NCBI GenBank assembly: GCA_963700865.1
Contig: CAVOZC010000018.1
Coordinates: 1,364,001 to 1,428,000 of the forward strand
DNA from: CAVOGJ01 sp963700865
GTDB lineage: Bacteria; Planctomycetota; Planctomycetia; Pirellulales; Pirellulaceae
DNA: 64,000 nucleotides
Direction of reading: 5' to 3'
Positions 27,387 through 37,599 of the stretch are shown here, in pieces. The position numbers and the translations under genes are program-made. The notes under the pieces were generated by a model that did not search any database, had not been told where the DNA came from, and saw only the letters and a list, made by a program, of their open reading frames with translations. Within the stretch, counting starts at the first letter, position 1, and each line of letters begins with the position of its first letter.

Positions 27387-28668
27387 GTGGCAGAGCCCTT
27401 TTTTCAAACGATGTTTGCGGATCGCATGGGTGGAGCCCAATATGGCAAGGGCAGCGCCATTTACAAGTTTGAGAAGATCAAGCGGGCCAAACGCCAGGTG
27501 ATGGCGGATTTTCCCGAGCGGCAGCTGATCGATTTCGGCATCGGGGAGAACGATGAGATGGCCCCGCCCCGGGTCCGGCAAGTGATGCAGGAGCAGATCC
27601 ACCGGCCCGAGAATCGGGGCTATGCCGACAACGGCATCCAGGAGTTCAAGGACGCCGTGGCCCGCTTCATGCATCGTCACTTTGAGGTGGCGACTCGATG
27701 CGGTCACGGAAATCAATCACTGCATCGGTTCCAAGCCGGCCCTGGCGATGTTGCCCGCCACGCTCATCAACCCGGGGGATGTTACCCTGATGACCGTGCC
27801 CGGATATCCCGTGGCGGGAACGCACACGCAATATTACGGGGGGAGCGTCTATCGGCTGCCGCTGCTGGCCGAACGGGGATACTTTCCCGATCTCGACTCG
27901 ATTCCGGACGACGTCCGCCGTCGAGCCAAAATGCTGGTGCTGAATTACCCGAATAGTCCCACCGGGGCCTTGGCGACGGCCGAATTCTATCGGCAGGTCG
28001 TCGACTTCGCCCTCACGAACGAGATTGTCGTTGTGCAGGACGCGGCGCACATCATGCTCAGCTACCACGCGGCGCCGCTCAGCTTTCTCTCAATCCCGGG
28101 GGCCCGTGAAGTCGGCGTCGAGGTCCACTCGCTCTCCAAGGGATTTGACATGATCGGCTGGAGGATCGGTTGGGTGTGTGGGCATCCGCTATTGGTAAGG
28201 GCCTTTGCGGACGTCAAGGATAACAGCGATTCCGGGCAGTTTATCGCCATCCAGAAAGCCGCGGCGGCCGCGCTCGATGACGATGCCATTCCCCGGCGGA
28301 CGCGGCGGAAATACGAGCGCCGCTTACGCAAACTGGTGGCCATGCTGCAGGGTTGCGGCTGGGAATGCCAGCTGCCCGGTGGAACTTACTTTCTCTACGT
28401 CCCGGCTCCCCGGGGAATCGTCGGCGGCCCCGACTTCACCACAGCCGAGCAAGCGAGCCAATATCTGATCTCAGAGCACTCGATGATCACCGTGCCCTGG
28501 GATGACGCAGGGGGCTTTTTGCGGTTCTCCGTGACCTATCAGGCGGCCGACGAGGCCGCCGAGGATGCCTTGATGCGAGACGCGGCGGCCCGTTTGCACC
28601 GCGTCTCGTTCCGCTGGTCGGGTCACGGCACTCCCGGGCAGACGCCGGTTGCGCCACCGCGGGCCTAA
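27387..28668 (+). CDS. dapL: LL-diaminopimelate aminotransferase (frameshifted)
   Basis: PLP enzyme forming LL-diaminopimelate directly from tetrahydrodipicolinate, the lysine/peptidoglycan-precursor route found in plants, chlamydiae and planctomycetes. It opens VAEPFFQTMFADRMGGAQYGK-type sequence with AIYKFEKIKRAKR; ENRGYADNGIQEFKDAVARF follows. After a break near 27694 it resumes LDAVTEINHCIGSKPAL, NPGDVTLMTVPGYPVAGTH, LNYPNSPTGA and the PLP-lysine site SLSKGFDMIGWRIGWVCG. A single missing base repairs it. GGAGG at 27374-27378 supports GTG 27387 (8-nt spacing) or TTG 27384 (5-nt). The C-terminal 20 residues are Pro/Arg-rich and variable. Confidence 0.88.
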
Positions 28669-28689
28669 TGCTGCCTAAAGTTTCAGGGT

Positions 28690-28760
28690 CGGGGTTCGCT
28701 CACTGTGGCTGGGACATCTTGCCCCAGTCGACTGCGGCTGGAAGCCACAGCCACGGTCGT
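28690..28760. repeat. Dispersed GTGGCTG palindromic element, copy D
   Basis: Core 28705-28754 begins GTGGCTGG and ends CACAGCCAC, with TCTTGCCCCAGTCGAC inside, in the same orientation as copy C. It fills most of the gap between dapL and the EF-hand gene (convergent). Confidence 0.75.
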
Positions 28761-28792
28761 GACCAACCCCAAGTCTGACGCTTGACGCAGCA

Positions 28793-29581
28793 CTAATCGG
28801 CCTGTGGTTTGTTGCCCCCGCCACGTCGGCGTTCCGCCATGACGGACAATTCGTCCTTGGTGAGCATGCCGTCGCCGTCGGCATCCGCCCGCGCCAGCCG
28901 TTGGGCAAGACGTTCCGGCAGGTCTTTCATCGCCACCACGCCATCGCCGTCCTCGTCAAACTGCATGATCCGTTCTACCATTTTGGCCGGATCGCCACCG
29001 CGTGGACGCCCCTCGCCTCGCTCTTGACCAGGCCCCCGCGGCGGCGGCGCGGGCCGGTCTGCTTCATCCCACGGGGGTCCGCCGGGACCACCGGGTCCAC
29101 CCGGTCCGTTCGGCCCGCCGGGTCCGTTCGGCCCGCCAAATCGGCCAGGCCCATCCGGTCCACCCCTGCCGGCAGCGCCGCCCCGGCGACCTCCCATCGG
29201 CCGCAATTCCACCAACGAGAGTCGTCCGTCTCCGTCCTTGTCGAGGGTGGCGAGCGCCGCCGAGGCGTTTTCGATTTCTGCTGCTGAGAGCTGCCCGTCT
29301 TTGTCCGCATCCAGGGCGACCATCAGCGGCAGCATCCGCAACATGGCTCCCGGCTCTCGTTCGCCCGGCCCGCCCGGCCCGCGGGGTCCACCGGGCTCGC
29401 GGGGTCCGCCCGGGCCACCCGGCCCGCGGGGTCCACCGGGTCCACCGGGTCCACCAGGGAATTCGCGCCCGGGAGGTCCTCCTCGGGGCCCCGGACCACC
29501 GCCGGGAGGCTGGGCAGCCAATTCGGCCAGCATGAGTCCGCCGGCAAAGGCCGCCGCCAGCCAAAGAGTGATGTTGCGCAT
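28793..29581 (-). CDS. Exported EF-hand protein with collagen-like Gly-Pro linkers
   Basis: A 262-residue protein with a signal peptide (LWLAAAFAGGLMLAELAAQ). Four EF-hand loops: DADKDGQLSAAE, DKDGDGRLSLVE, DEDGDGVVAMKD and DADGDGMLTKDE, arranged in two pairs. Before and between the pairs lie long Gly-Gly-Pro / Gly-Pro-x runs of collagen-like composition. EF-hand exported proteins are abundant in planctomycetes; calcium binding is inferred from intact Asp/Glu ligands. The Gly-Pro runs make this region prone to slippage in sequence or in assembly. Divergent from the outer membrane protein at 29872. Confidence 0.85.
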   Translation of the reverse strand: MRNITLWLAAAFAGGLMLAELAAQPPGGGPGPRGGPPGREFPGGPGGPGGPRGPGGPGGPREPGGPRGPGGPGEREPGAMLRMLPLMVALDADKDGQLSAAEIENASAALATLDKDGDGRLSLVELRPMGGRRGGAAGRGGPDGPGRFGGPNGPGGPNGPGGPGGPGGPPWDEADRPAPPPRGPGQERGEGRPRGGDPAKMVERIMQFDEDGDGVVAMKDLPERLAQRLARADADGDGMLTKDELSVMAERRRGGGNKPQAD

Positions 29582-29871
29582 GATAAAGTCTCCTGATTTG
29601 GTATGAGGATGGTGGCCGCAGTTCGCAAGTGCGGCAGGTTCCGCTACGACATCCAACCTCAGCCTGCCGCAAAAGTTCCGATCCGTTGACGGCTTTCCGG
29701 GGAGCGGGTGGTCGTTGGCGTGCTCCTGCGAGGCTGGCAATGACAGCAACCGCAAAGTCCGTTTGACCGATACGACTGGAATTCTCAGCCCAGACTGCCG
29801 ATAAGCCCAGTACGAATGGCTGCGCATCGCGGACTGCCGCGTGTGGCCGGGACGAGACGGAAGGGTCACGG

Positions 29872-30981
29872 ATGTTTAAGAGCAATCATGCGGCCTTGCG
29901 AGGCTCGGTCGGGTTGGTGTTGGCGATCATCACCTGCGGACCGGCTCGGGGCCAGGTGGACGAGACGTGGGCCGATGCGAGCGGTCGCCGCGGCGGCAGT
30001 GATGTGTCGTGCCTGGGGACCGATGAGCCCGGCATTTTTTACGACGAGGGGGATGTCTTTCGCGATGAGGGGTGCACGACCTGTGGTCCCGTTTTCCCGC
30101 GACTGGCCGGCTGCTGGTCGGCGGGGATCGAGTTCACGATTCTCAGGCCCTATTTTAGCGGTGGAAATCTGGCGTTCACCACATTGACGAGTGACGGCGA
30201 CACCTTCGAGTCGTTTGCTGACACGGAATTCGCGTACAACACGGAACTTGCCCCACGGGTTTGGGTCCATGTTTCGGCTGGGGATGCGCTCGGATTCCGG
30301 GCGACATACTGGCAATTTGATCACGGGGCGGCACCGGCCGTGGGGACTCCGCCCGACAACGGATTTGGCAGCATCATCCCTCCGTCCTTCGACGGCGTCG
30401 ACTTATCGACGACGATTCCCGGCTCCCAATTCCTGGCGAATACGGATTTGAACGCCTATACGATTGATCTTGAATTCACCAAGACAGCCGCTTGGGGCTC
30501 GTGTGGATGGGTGACCGGTGTCGGTTTACGTTACGCCGAGGTGCAACAGCGTTACCTGTCCGAACTGCGAAGCGCCGCGGATGTCCTGCAGAGCACGCTC
30601 GATTTTTCCCACCTCGTGAAAGGCATCGGGCCGACGGTTTCGGTTCGGACGGAACGACCGTTGACCGGCGGTCTGTCGGTTTTCGGATTGGCCCGCGGCT
30701 CACTGGTCTTTGGAGACAACCAATCGCTGTTGATTGCCATCGAGGACCAGGATTTGGACGCACAGCTAACGACCAATAGCACGACGCGGCGCGATGGCTT
30801 CCTGCCGATTGGCGACCTGCAGGTAGGTCTCCATTGGAACCCGCGGCAAGTGGGAATCGTCATTCCATACCTGCATCTGGCGATGGAGAGTCAGCTATGG
30901 GGTGGCGCCGGCAATGGGAGCAGCGATGCCGGAAACCTGGGTTTCTTCGGCTTGAATGTGTCGTTGGGATTCGACTTCTAG
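29872..30981 (+). CDS. Lpg1974-like outer membrane beta-barrel protein
   Basis: A 369-residue protein with a signal peptide (GSVGLVLAIITCGPARGQ). The mature part opens WSAGIEFTILRPYFSGGN, a hallmark of the Legionella MOMP-like (Lpg1974) family common in planctomycetes; YTIDLEFTKTAAWGSCGW and GPTVSVRTERPLTGGLSVFG are barrel strands. It ends SLGFDF, with the C-terminal phenylalanine typical of outer membrane proteins. Function beyond envelope structure is unknown. The 3' end overlaps the next minus-strand gene by 4 bp. Confidence 0.8.
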   Translation: MFKSNHAALRGSVGLVLAIITCGPARGQVDETWADASGRRGGSDVSCLGTDEPGIFYDEGDVFRDEGCTTCGPVFPRLAGCWSAGIEFTILRPYFSGGNLAFTTLTSDGDTFESFADTEFAYNTELAPRVWVHVSAGDALGFRATYWQFDHGAAPAVGTPPDNGFGSIIPPSFDGVDLSTTIPGSQFLANTDLNAYTIDLEFTKTAAWGSCGWVTGVGLRYAEVQQRYLSELRSAADVLQSTLDFSHLVKGIGPTVSVRTERPLTGGLSVFGLARGSLVFGDNQSLLIAIEDQDLDAQLTTNSTTRRDGFLPIGDLQVGLHWNPRQVGIVIPYLHLAMESQLWGGAGNGSSDAGNLGFFGLNVSLGFDF

Positions 30982-31277
30982 TCCCCCTCCCCTTCATCGT
31001 TTGGCAACGACGACGAGTAGAGGAATGTCAGGGCACCCGCGGAAAGGAGTCCCCAGGGGGACCAATCGGGAGGTACGAAAATGCGTTTCGAGCCCGAGTA
31101 GGCTCCGGAGTACGTATCGAGTTGGCCGTAGGAGAGGTAGGGCGAGTTGGCGTCCAGGGGGAGTGTCGGGGTCGAGTCCGAACTTTGGTCCGCCAAGACC
31201 ACCCGATCGACCACCATGGCTTCTCCGCCCAGCACCACCATCGACAGGCCCAGCGCCATCAGCGTTGCGCGCCACAT
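30978..31277 (-). CDS. Small exported or membrane protein, unknown
   Basis: A 99-residue protein with an N-terminal hydrophobic segment (LMALGLSMVVLGGEAMV), a Ser/Thr/Pro-rich middle, a hydrophobic patch near the C-terminus (WGLLSAGALTFLYS) and an acidic end. AGGAG lies 12 nt before the ATG, supporting it as a real gene although no family is recognised. Convergent with the outer membrane barrel gene, overlapping by 4 bp. Confidence 0.55.
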   Translation of the reverse strand: MWRATLMALGLSMVVLGGEAMVVDRVVLADQSSDSTPTLPLDANSPYLSYGQLDTYSGAYSGSKRIFVPPDWSPWGLLSAGALTFLYSSSLPNDEGEGD

Positions 31278-31564
31278 CTTTTTTCGGCTCCTAAAAAATC
31301 GAAATCGGCTGAGGAAGGGGATCGAGCGACGTTTCCACGAGTTCTATCGGGTCGGGCCATGTGCGGGCTGAACTGCGAGGAAATGGGTGATCCAAGAAAA
31401 CTCGGGCGATCGGCCAAGTGTTGACGATTGTAGGCCGTTTGACGCCAGACGGAAGAAATGCGGCGCAGATCTGGTGGGAGTCCGTTGGTTGGGACTACAA
31501 GCGGCCGAGATCCGATGTAATCTATAGGGCATGGGCGTCGCTCAGTGAGCGGCGGTCAATTTGG

Positions 31565-31593
31565 TTGTTTCGGCTAAATCGTGGTCGTATAAT
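31565..31593 (+). promoter_or_regulatory. Sigma-70-like promoter
   Basis: TTGTTT (31565-31570), a 17-bp spacer and a perfect TATAAT (31588-31593), 47 bp before the PAS-GAF-REC start. The rest of the 360-bp gap (31278-31640) shows no gene. Confidence 0.6.
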
Positions 31594-31640
31594 TCAACGC
31601 TTCGCAAAGGCAGAGTCACCGTGACCGAGTTCGCATCACC

Positions 31641-33390
31641 GTGAGGGGTCTGGGGTTGTCTGATCGGCCCAAGATATTATGCGTAGGTAAGCCTTCGCCG
31701 GCAGAGGAGTCATTTCTCGAGAGGCTGGCGCCGGATTACGAAATCGTGCGTGTTCCGACACGCTTGCGGGCTTTCGTTCACCTCACGCGTGATCGGTTTC
31801 ATGCCATCTACGTGTACCCACATGCCGAAAGCGACGGGCTAGCCCTTGCGAAGTGGACTCAGAGCGAGCGGATTCTGGAGAGCATGCCGGATGGCGTCGC
31901 ACTGCTGGACGCCGACAACGTCGTCGTGTGGGCGAACCAACGGCTGACGCAATGGTCGGGCAAGCACGACATTGCCAACCTCAATTTCTACGCAGTCTTC
32001 GACGGGCCCGAAATTCTCGGGCCCGATTTTTGTCCGTTCCATACGGCGCTGGCCACCGGAGAAGCGAGTGGCTCGTTGCTGCGGGCAGGAGACGACCGCT
32101 ACTTTCATGTGCATGCGGCGCCGGTAAAGGAAGCCGAGGGGCCGGCGAAGTTCCTGATCGTTACCGTGCGGGATGTCACCACTGAGACTCGCCAGCAACA
32201 AAAAATGGCCGCCATTCACAAGGCAGGCCTGGAGTTGAGTGAGCTGACGCCCGAAGACATCGGCGATATGAAGGTCGAGGACCGGATCGAATTACTGAAG
32301 CAAAACATTCTGCACCATACAAAAGACCTGTTGAAGTTTGACGTGATCGAGATCCGCCTGATGGATCAAGAGACGAACGAACTGATTCCCCTGCTGTCCG
32401 AAGGCATGCGGCCCGGTACCTCCGAGATCACGCTCTATGCCCGGCCCAGTGATAACGGTGTGACCGGCTTCGTGGCGGCGACCGGCAAAAGCTACCTGTG
32501 CGAGGACACCACCCAGGACCCGCTTTACATCCTGGGCTGCGAGGGTGCCAAGAGTTCGCTCACCGTGCCGCTCATTCAGCACGATGATGTGATCGGCACG
32601 TTTAATGTGGAAAGCCCCGATCCGCGGGCGTTTACCGAGAGCGATCTGCAGTTTCTCGAGATTTTTTCGCGCGACGTGGCCGTGGCCCTCAATACGCTCG
32701 AACTGCTGGTGGCCCAGCAAGCCAACACGGCCCAGGCCAGTGTCGAGGCGATTCATGCCGAAGTCGCCCTGCCGGTCGACGCGATTCTCAACGATGCCGT
32801 CAATGTGATGGAGCACTACATCGGCCACGAGCCGCAAGTGGTCGAACGCCTGCAACGCATCTTGCGAAATGCGCGCGACATCAAGCAAGTGATTCAGAAA
32901 GTCGGAGCCAAAATGGCGCCCGCCGAGGCCGTACTTGAATCGCCCGAACGATCGGCTTGGCCGCGACTTGAAGAATTGCCGCGTGCTGGTCGTCGACCCG
33001 GACGATGCCGTTCGTAACTCGGCCCACGCCCTGCTGGAACGCTACGGTTGCGTCGTCGAAACGGCACATGAAGGGAACGAGGCCATCCTGATGGTCCGTG
33101 CCGTGGAAGAAGTGTACGACATCATTATTTCCGATATTCGGCTCCCCGATTACTCGGGTTTCGATCTCTTGATGAAGCTCAAGGAGCTGCTGCCACACGT
33201 GCCCCTGATCCTGATGAGCGGTTTCGGGTATGATCCAGGGCATTCGATCGTCAAGGCACGACAAGCCGGCCTCATGCAAAACGCCGTGCTCTACAAACCG
33301 TTTCGGCTGGATCAGCTCCTCTCCACCGTGGATATGGTGATCCAGGCCAGCGACCAACTGACGTCGACGTCCGAAACTTCGTCGCGATAA
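31641..33390 (+). CDS. PAS-GAF-REC signalling protein (frameshifted)
   Basis: A cytoplasmic sensor of about 580 residues. Order: a degenerate receiver-like N-terminus (PKILCVGKPSPAEESFLERL), PAS (ILESMPDGVALLDADNVVVW), GAF (LLKFDVIEIRLMDQETNELI to FLEIFSRDVAVALNTLEL), a HisKA-like helical region without a catalytic ATPase domain, and a C-terminal REC domain (RVLVVDPDDAVR, IIISDIRLPDYSGFDLL with the phospho-acceptor Asp, VLYKPFR). The REC frame differs from the front part; the break is near 32932, and dropping one T in GTACTTGAATCG joins them. A separate REC protein starting at TTG 32935 is the alternative. No HATPase domain is encoded, so the phosphodonor must be elsewhere. Confidence 0.75.
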
Positions 33391-33408
33391 CTCGTCGAGC
33401 CGCCTGAG

Positions 33409-34582
33409 ATGTTCTATTTGTTGTTGCCGCTGCTCGTGATTGGCCATGTGGCCATTCATGTCGCACTGATCAATCGCCTGCATGGCACCGGATGGTCCCG
33501 TTGGTTTATCAAGGCCTGCGACCTGCTCTGGTACGCTTCCCTGATCGGGCTGCCATTGGCATTGGGCATCTGGTCCCTGCAAAGGACCGTGGGTGCCCAG
33601 GGGGCGGCCCCCGGAAGGCTGGCCAACGGGCTGGCCCTGCTCTACGGCAATTGCTGTGTGGTCGCCTCCCTCGTCGCCATCTGGGATCGACTGCAGCGGG
33701 CCCGGCATCTGAAAACCACCGACCTGCTGCTCTCAAATCATACTCGCGTGGTGTCTCTGCCGGAGCGCATTGGTCACCTGCCTGTCGGCAACGGTGTCGT
33801 GGCGGTCGCGGCAAGCCTGCCGCGAAATGAGATCATGCACGTCAGTGTTCACGAAAAATTGCTGCGCTTGCCGCGGTTGGCCCCGGGGCTGGAGGGCCTG
33901 CGGTTGACGCACCTGTCGGACCTCCACCTGACCGGACAGCTCAGCCGTGATTACTATCGCGAACTGGTCGAATTGGTCAACGAATGGCCTGCAGATCTCG
34001 TGGCAATTACGGGGGATATCGTCGAGAAAGTCCCCTGCCTCGATTGGATCGCCTCGACCCTGGGAAACCTGCGAGCCACCCACGGGGTGTTTTTCGTGCT
34101 CGGAAATCACGATTTGCGGATTCACGACGAGCCGCGCACGCAGACGGGCCCTGACGGATGCGGGGCTGATCGACCTTGGCAAACGGTGGGAGATCGTCAT
34201 GCATCAAGGCAGCCCCGTCGTGCTGGCGGGCAATGAGTTGCCCTGGTTCAAGCCGGCGGCCGATCTGGGACAATGCCCGCCGACCGTGAATGGAAAACGG
34301 CCCTTGCGGGTGGTGCTCAGCCATTCTCCCGACCAGCTGGGCTGGGCCCGCACGCATGATTGCGATTTGATGCTGGCCGGACACACGCACGGCGGCCAGA
34401 TTCGCCTGCCCGGCATCGGGCCCATTCTCAGTCCCAGCCTCCACGGGAGCCGACATGCATCGGGAACATTTTACTACGAGCCCACCGTGTTGCATGTCAG
34501 CCGCGGCATTGCCGGCACCCGCCCCCTGCGGCTGAATTGTCCCCCCGAGGTGGCTCACCTCGTCTGCACGGCCAAAGAGTAA
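33409..34582 (+). CDS. Membrane-anchored metallophosphoesterase (frameshifted)
   Basis: About 390 residues. N-terminal helices (LLLPLLVIGHVAIHVALI, LLWYASLIGLPLALGIWSL) are followed by a calcineurin-type phosphoesterase domain: LTHLSDLHLTG, ITGDIVEK, LGNHDLRIHDE and, after a break near 34143, LSHSPDQLG and LAGHTHGGQIRLPG. All metal-ligand motifs (D-x-H, GD, GNHD, GHTH) are present. The family includes UDP-2,3-diacylglucosamine hydrolase-like and YkuE-like enzymes. It starts 18 bp after the signalling protein, so the two may share a transcript. Confidence 0.8.
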
Positions 34583-34662
34583 GGACGCGTCCGCGGAGCG
34601 ACGCCGAACCGTGGGAATTCGACAGCCAAGCTGCGACGGTATCGTAAAAGCACCCTTCGCCT

Positions 34663-35091
34663 ATGTTGATTGCCGCCTTACTGACGATCGCCGGAGTCCT
34701 GGTTGTCGGGGTCGCAGCCAGTTATTTCTACGCCTTGCACGTGGGAAAGAGGGTCACCGGAACCGTTACCCAGAAGATCGTCGAAGGCAGCGTGAGCGGT
34801 CCCAACCGGGCGAATACCCGCAAGTATCGAGCGGTTATCCACTATCAGATAGGTGAACGCGACTACCGTCTGGAAACCCGCGTTGCCACGGCTGGAATTT
34901 TGCCCGCGTACGAAAAGGGCCAATTCGTAACGATCGTGTACCGCCCGCAACATCCCGGCAAGGGGTTGTTGTTCACCAAAGTGGAGCTGTTTAAGTGGGG
35001 GGTGCTGTTCGTGGTCGGTCTGGCCTTACTGGGCGTCGCAGGTTTGCTGTTTCTCGTCCAGGCAGGTGTGATTTCACACCAGACGTTTTGA
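34663..35091 (+). CDS. DUF3592-type membrane protein
   Basis: A 142-residue protein with a transmembrane helix at each end (LLTIAGVLVVGVAASYFYAL and GVLFVVGLALLGVAGLLFLV) and a soluble beta domain between them containing YRAVIHYQIGERDYRLETRV and GQFVTIVYRPQHPGKGLL. This is the usual DUF3592 layout. Function unknown. Confidence 0.7.
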   Translation: MLIAALLTIAGVLVVGVAASYFYALHVGKRVTGTVTQKIVEGSVSGPNRANTRKYRAVIHYQIGERDYRLETRVATAGILPAYEKGQFVTIVYRPQHPGKGLLFTKVELFKWGVLFVVGLALLGVAGLLFLVQAGVISHQTF

Positions 35092-35182
35092 GCGAACCGG
35101 ATCAATCCGCGCAAATCGGTTGCTCAAGTTCATGGGGAGATGGGTCCATCGGGCCCATTCACTTCCGTAGGATCTTCTGTGC

Positions 35183-35327
35183 GAGCCGTACGCGCCACCG
35201 TTTTCGCGGAGCCGTAGCGCCAGCGTTTTCGCGGAGCCGTACGCGCCAGCGTTTTCGTGAGCCGTACGCGCTAGCGTTTTCGTGAGCCGTACGCGCTAGC
35301 GTTTTCGTGAGCCGTACGCGCTAGCGT
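35183..35327. repeat. 25-bp tandem repeat, six units
   Basis: GAGCCGTACGCG(C)TAGCGT-type units start at 35183, 35209, 35234, 35259, 35284 and 35309. The last three are identical; the first three have CGCGCCAGCG variants and CGCG instead of CGTG. No spacers, so not a CRISPR array. The 487-bp gap holds no gene. Confidence 0.9.
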
Positions 35328-35492
35328 CGGGTCCAGGCGAGTGGACGGAGCCTCACTCACGGAATCGCGTAAGTCCTACTCACCCGTACGCCGTTGGTCG
35401 TCGGCGGGCCCGCCAATTCGCGTGGTCGCGGCCGGCAAGAGGAGGCTGCCCTGGTGCAGCGTCCCGTGTCGGACTCAGCGTTGGTCAAGACC

Positions 35493-35560
35493 GTGGCTGT
35501 GGCTTCCAGCCGCCGTCGACTGGGGCAAGATGGCTCGGCCACTTTGAGCGAACCCCAAAA
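35493..35560. repeat. Dispersed GTGGCTG palindromic element, copy E
   Basis: GTGGCTGTGGCTTCCAGCCG, then GTCGACTGGGGCAAGATGG and CGGCCAC, followed by GCGAACCCC; reverse orientation to copies C and D, the same orientation as B. Confidence 0.75.
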
Positions 35561-35578
35561 GTGAAACTTGACGAAGCA

Positions 35579-36034
35579 CTATTCGTCCTCATCCCCCGCT
35601 TCGTCCGCATCCACCCCATCCTCGACCACCGCCACGGGAAGCAACCGTTGCCGGATCAGGTCGCCGAACTGGCGCCCCTCTTGGTCGGTCATTTGTTCCA
35701 CCTTGGGAAACGCCTCCGCCAATTCGGCCAGAACGCGATCCAGCTCTTCCTCCCGGCTGTCCGTGGCCTTCGCTGCCTTGAGCCGCTCGTGGGCATTTCC
35801 CTCAATCAAACGGCCCAGTGCCTCGCCGTACGGATTGCAGACGTTCTTTTTCTCGCCTTTGACATGGCAGAGATTGCAGTTGGCCTTACGGACCGCCTTG
35901 GCGAACTCCGGTTCTTGTTCCGCGTCCACATAGCGAGTCAGAAACGGTTTCTTGAATTCCTTGATGGCCAATGCCGGCGGCACGAATACGCCGCCCATCA
36001 GCCCAACAAGCACTGCCAAAGGTATCCATCGCAT
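35579..36034 (-). CDS. Exported c-type cytochrome-like protein
   Basis: About 151 residues: signal peptide (WIPLAVLVGLMGGVFVPPALA), then KANCNLCHVKGEKKN with one CxxCH haem-binding motif, helical charged sequence, and a very acidic tail (VVEDGVDADEAGDEDE). Covalent haem attachment is inferred from CxxCH plus export. No clear distal Met ligand. ATG 36034, the start of the signal peptide, follows GGAG. A role in electron transfer is plausible but no redox partner is adjacent. Confidence 0.65.
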   Translation of the reverse strand: MRWIPLAVLVGLMGGVFVPPALAIKEFKKPFLTRYVDAEQEPEFAKAVRKANCNLCHVKGEKKNVCNPYGEALGRLIEGNAHERLKAAKATDSREEELDRVLAELAEAFPKVEQMTDQEGRQFGDLIRQRLLPVAVVEDGVDADEAGDEDE

Positions 36035-36218
36035 GATGACAGAGGCTCCCTGGGAATGGTGATCGGTGGCCGTGTGGCACACCCGCTTACCGAATCCTAG
36101 TCAGATGCGTGGCTGCTCGACAGCCCAGATTTTCTCCGCGGTGGAAGGCAGCGCCCAGCAGCCCGCCTCGTCCGATAAACGGCCCGTGGCTGGTAAATAC
36201 TCGCGTTGAGGCAGGCCG

Positions 36219-37539
36219 CTAGCGTTCGCCAAGTGCGACGACCACGTCGTTCCAGCCGACCCGCTGGCAGGCTTCCCGCAGTTGATCGAGCGCCGATGCC
36301 AGCAAGTAATGCTGGCCTGGCGAGCGCGGAGGACAATCGCGAATGCAGGCGTCGACCACTACGCGAGCATCCTTGATTGCTCCCGCCGCCAACAGGGCCC
36401 GGGCCTCGGCGGCGCGGCCGATGGCCACGATCGGGGCGTCGATGGGGTGGTTGTTTTCGGCCGTGCTGCGCAGCTCGCGACTCAACCTGTTTGCTTCCTC
36501 GCACTTGCCCAGTCGGATCAGTGCGTCGACCAATTTGTACGATTCGCGGAGCGTGGCCGGTTGATCCGGGCCCCGTTGTTGCGACAAATCAGTCACGCAG
36601 ATCCTTAATAGTGGCTCGGCTTCTTCAACTCGATCAAGTTCCAACAGGCACATTGCCAGCGAGTCCCTGGTAATCGTGGTCAAAAAACTATTCGGGTCAG
36701 GTGACCGTGCCGTCCGCTCAAGCGCGCGGCGGTAGATTTCCTCCGCCTCTGCCACCTTCCCGGACTCTTTTAACGCAAAAGCGAAATTATTCATGGCTCG
36801 GATCGCATCGACGTGTTGCTCGCCCAGCACATCGTCGACGAACCGGAAGATGCTGTCGATAGATGGTCTCGGCAGCCGCATACCGTTGCAAACTCGTGAG
36901 CGTTAAGGCGCGGGCCATTCTTGCCTTCAGCGTGGCGGGGTGGCGGTCGCCATGCAGCTTTGCCAGATCATCCGCCACCTGACCCAGTTCCGCCTCAGCC
37001 TCGGCCCATTCGCCTCGCTTGTTGAGCAGCATGGCCAGATTTTGGCGAGCTGTGATGGCTTTGGTGCCTTGATTGCCGGCATACTCTATGGCGTGCCCCA
37101 GCATGGTGCGCGTCAGTTGTTCTGCCTCTTCCCGGTCACCGGACGCAAACGCCAAGCTGGCGCGATTGGATAGCAGGTCGATCAGCTCCTCGAGCCGATC
37201 AGCGTGATGGCGCTGGCAGTTAGCAAAGGCGCGGTCGAGCAGCCGGCTGGCTTCCTCACGCGCGGCCAGGGTGGCACTTCCGTCTTGCTGCAACAGGATG
37301 TGTCCCAAATTGTTCATGGCCTTGATGGTGTCGATATGGTTTTCGCCCAACATGTTCGTACGAATTCGTAGTGCCTCCCGGGCGTAATGTTCCGCTTTGG
37401 AAAACTCGCCCAGCCGTGCCAGCGTGATGGCCATTTCGGAATTCTCTGTCTGGAACAGCCTGAAGTTTACGAACTCGGGTGCGGTGAACGTGGTGCCCGA
37501 ATCGCCAGCAAGTGGCCTGTGCCGGTGGCTGTTCGGCAT
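36219..37539 (-). CDS. Kinesin-light-chain-type TPR protein (frameshifted, 5' end uncertain)
   Basis: About 440 residues of TPRs: AITLARLGEFSKAEHYAREA, IDTIKAMNNLGHILLQQDGS, KAITARQNLAMLLNKRGEW and, in the other frame, VDAIRAMNNFAFALKESGKV. The second part starts DSIFRFVDDVLGEQHV; the break is near 36850. Such repeats often form the C-terminus of planctomycete Ser/Thr kinases; no kinase domain is present here. The first ATG at 37539 lies 60 bp from the 37.6-kb tandem array, so the original 5' end may have been lost or displaced by the array. Confidence 0.65.
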
Positions 37540-37599
37540 GGCCCGCTTGTTTCGCCGGGCACGCCGCTGAGGCTCATTCGGTGTCGACAGATGGCAGCG

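Noticed and set aside
31641..33017. A complete PAS-GAF protein ending at 33017, with a separate receiver protein starting at 32935
   Set aside because: The final ~30 residues of the first frame are Arg/Pro-rich and unlike the domain order, while a one-base repair gives a single PAS-GAF-REC protein. Kept as an alternative, not the main call.
35183..35327. Possible CRISPR array
   Set aside because: Units are contiguous, with no spacers and no cas genes nearby; it is a simple 25-bp tandem repeat.
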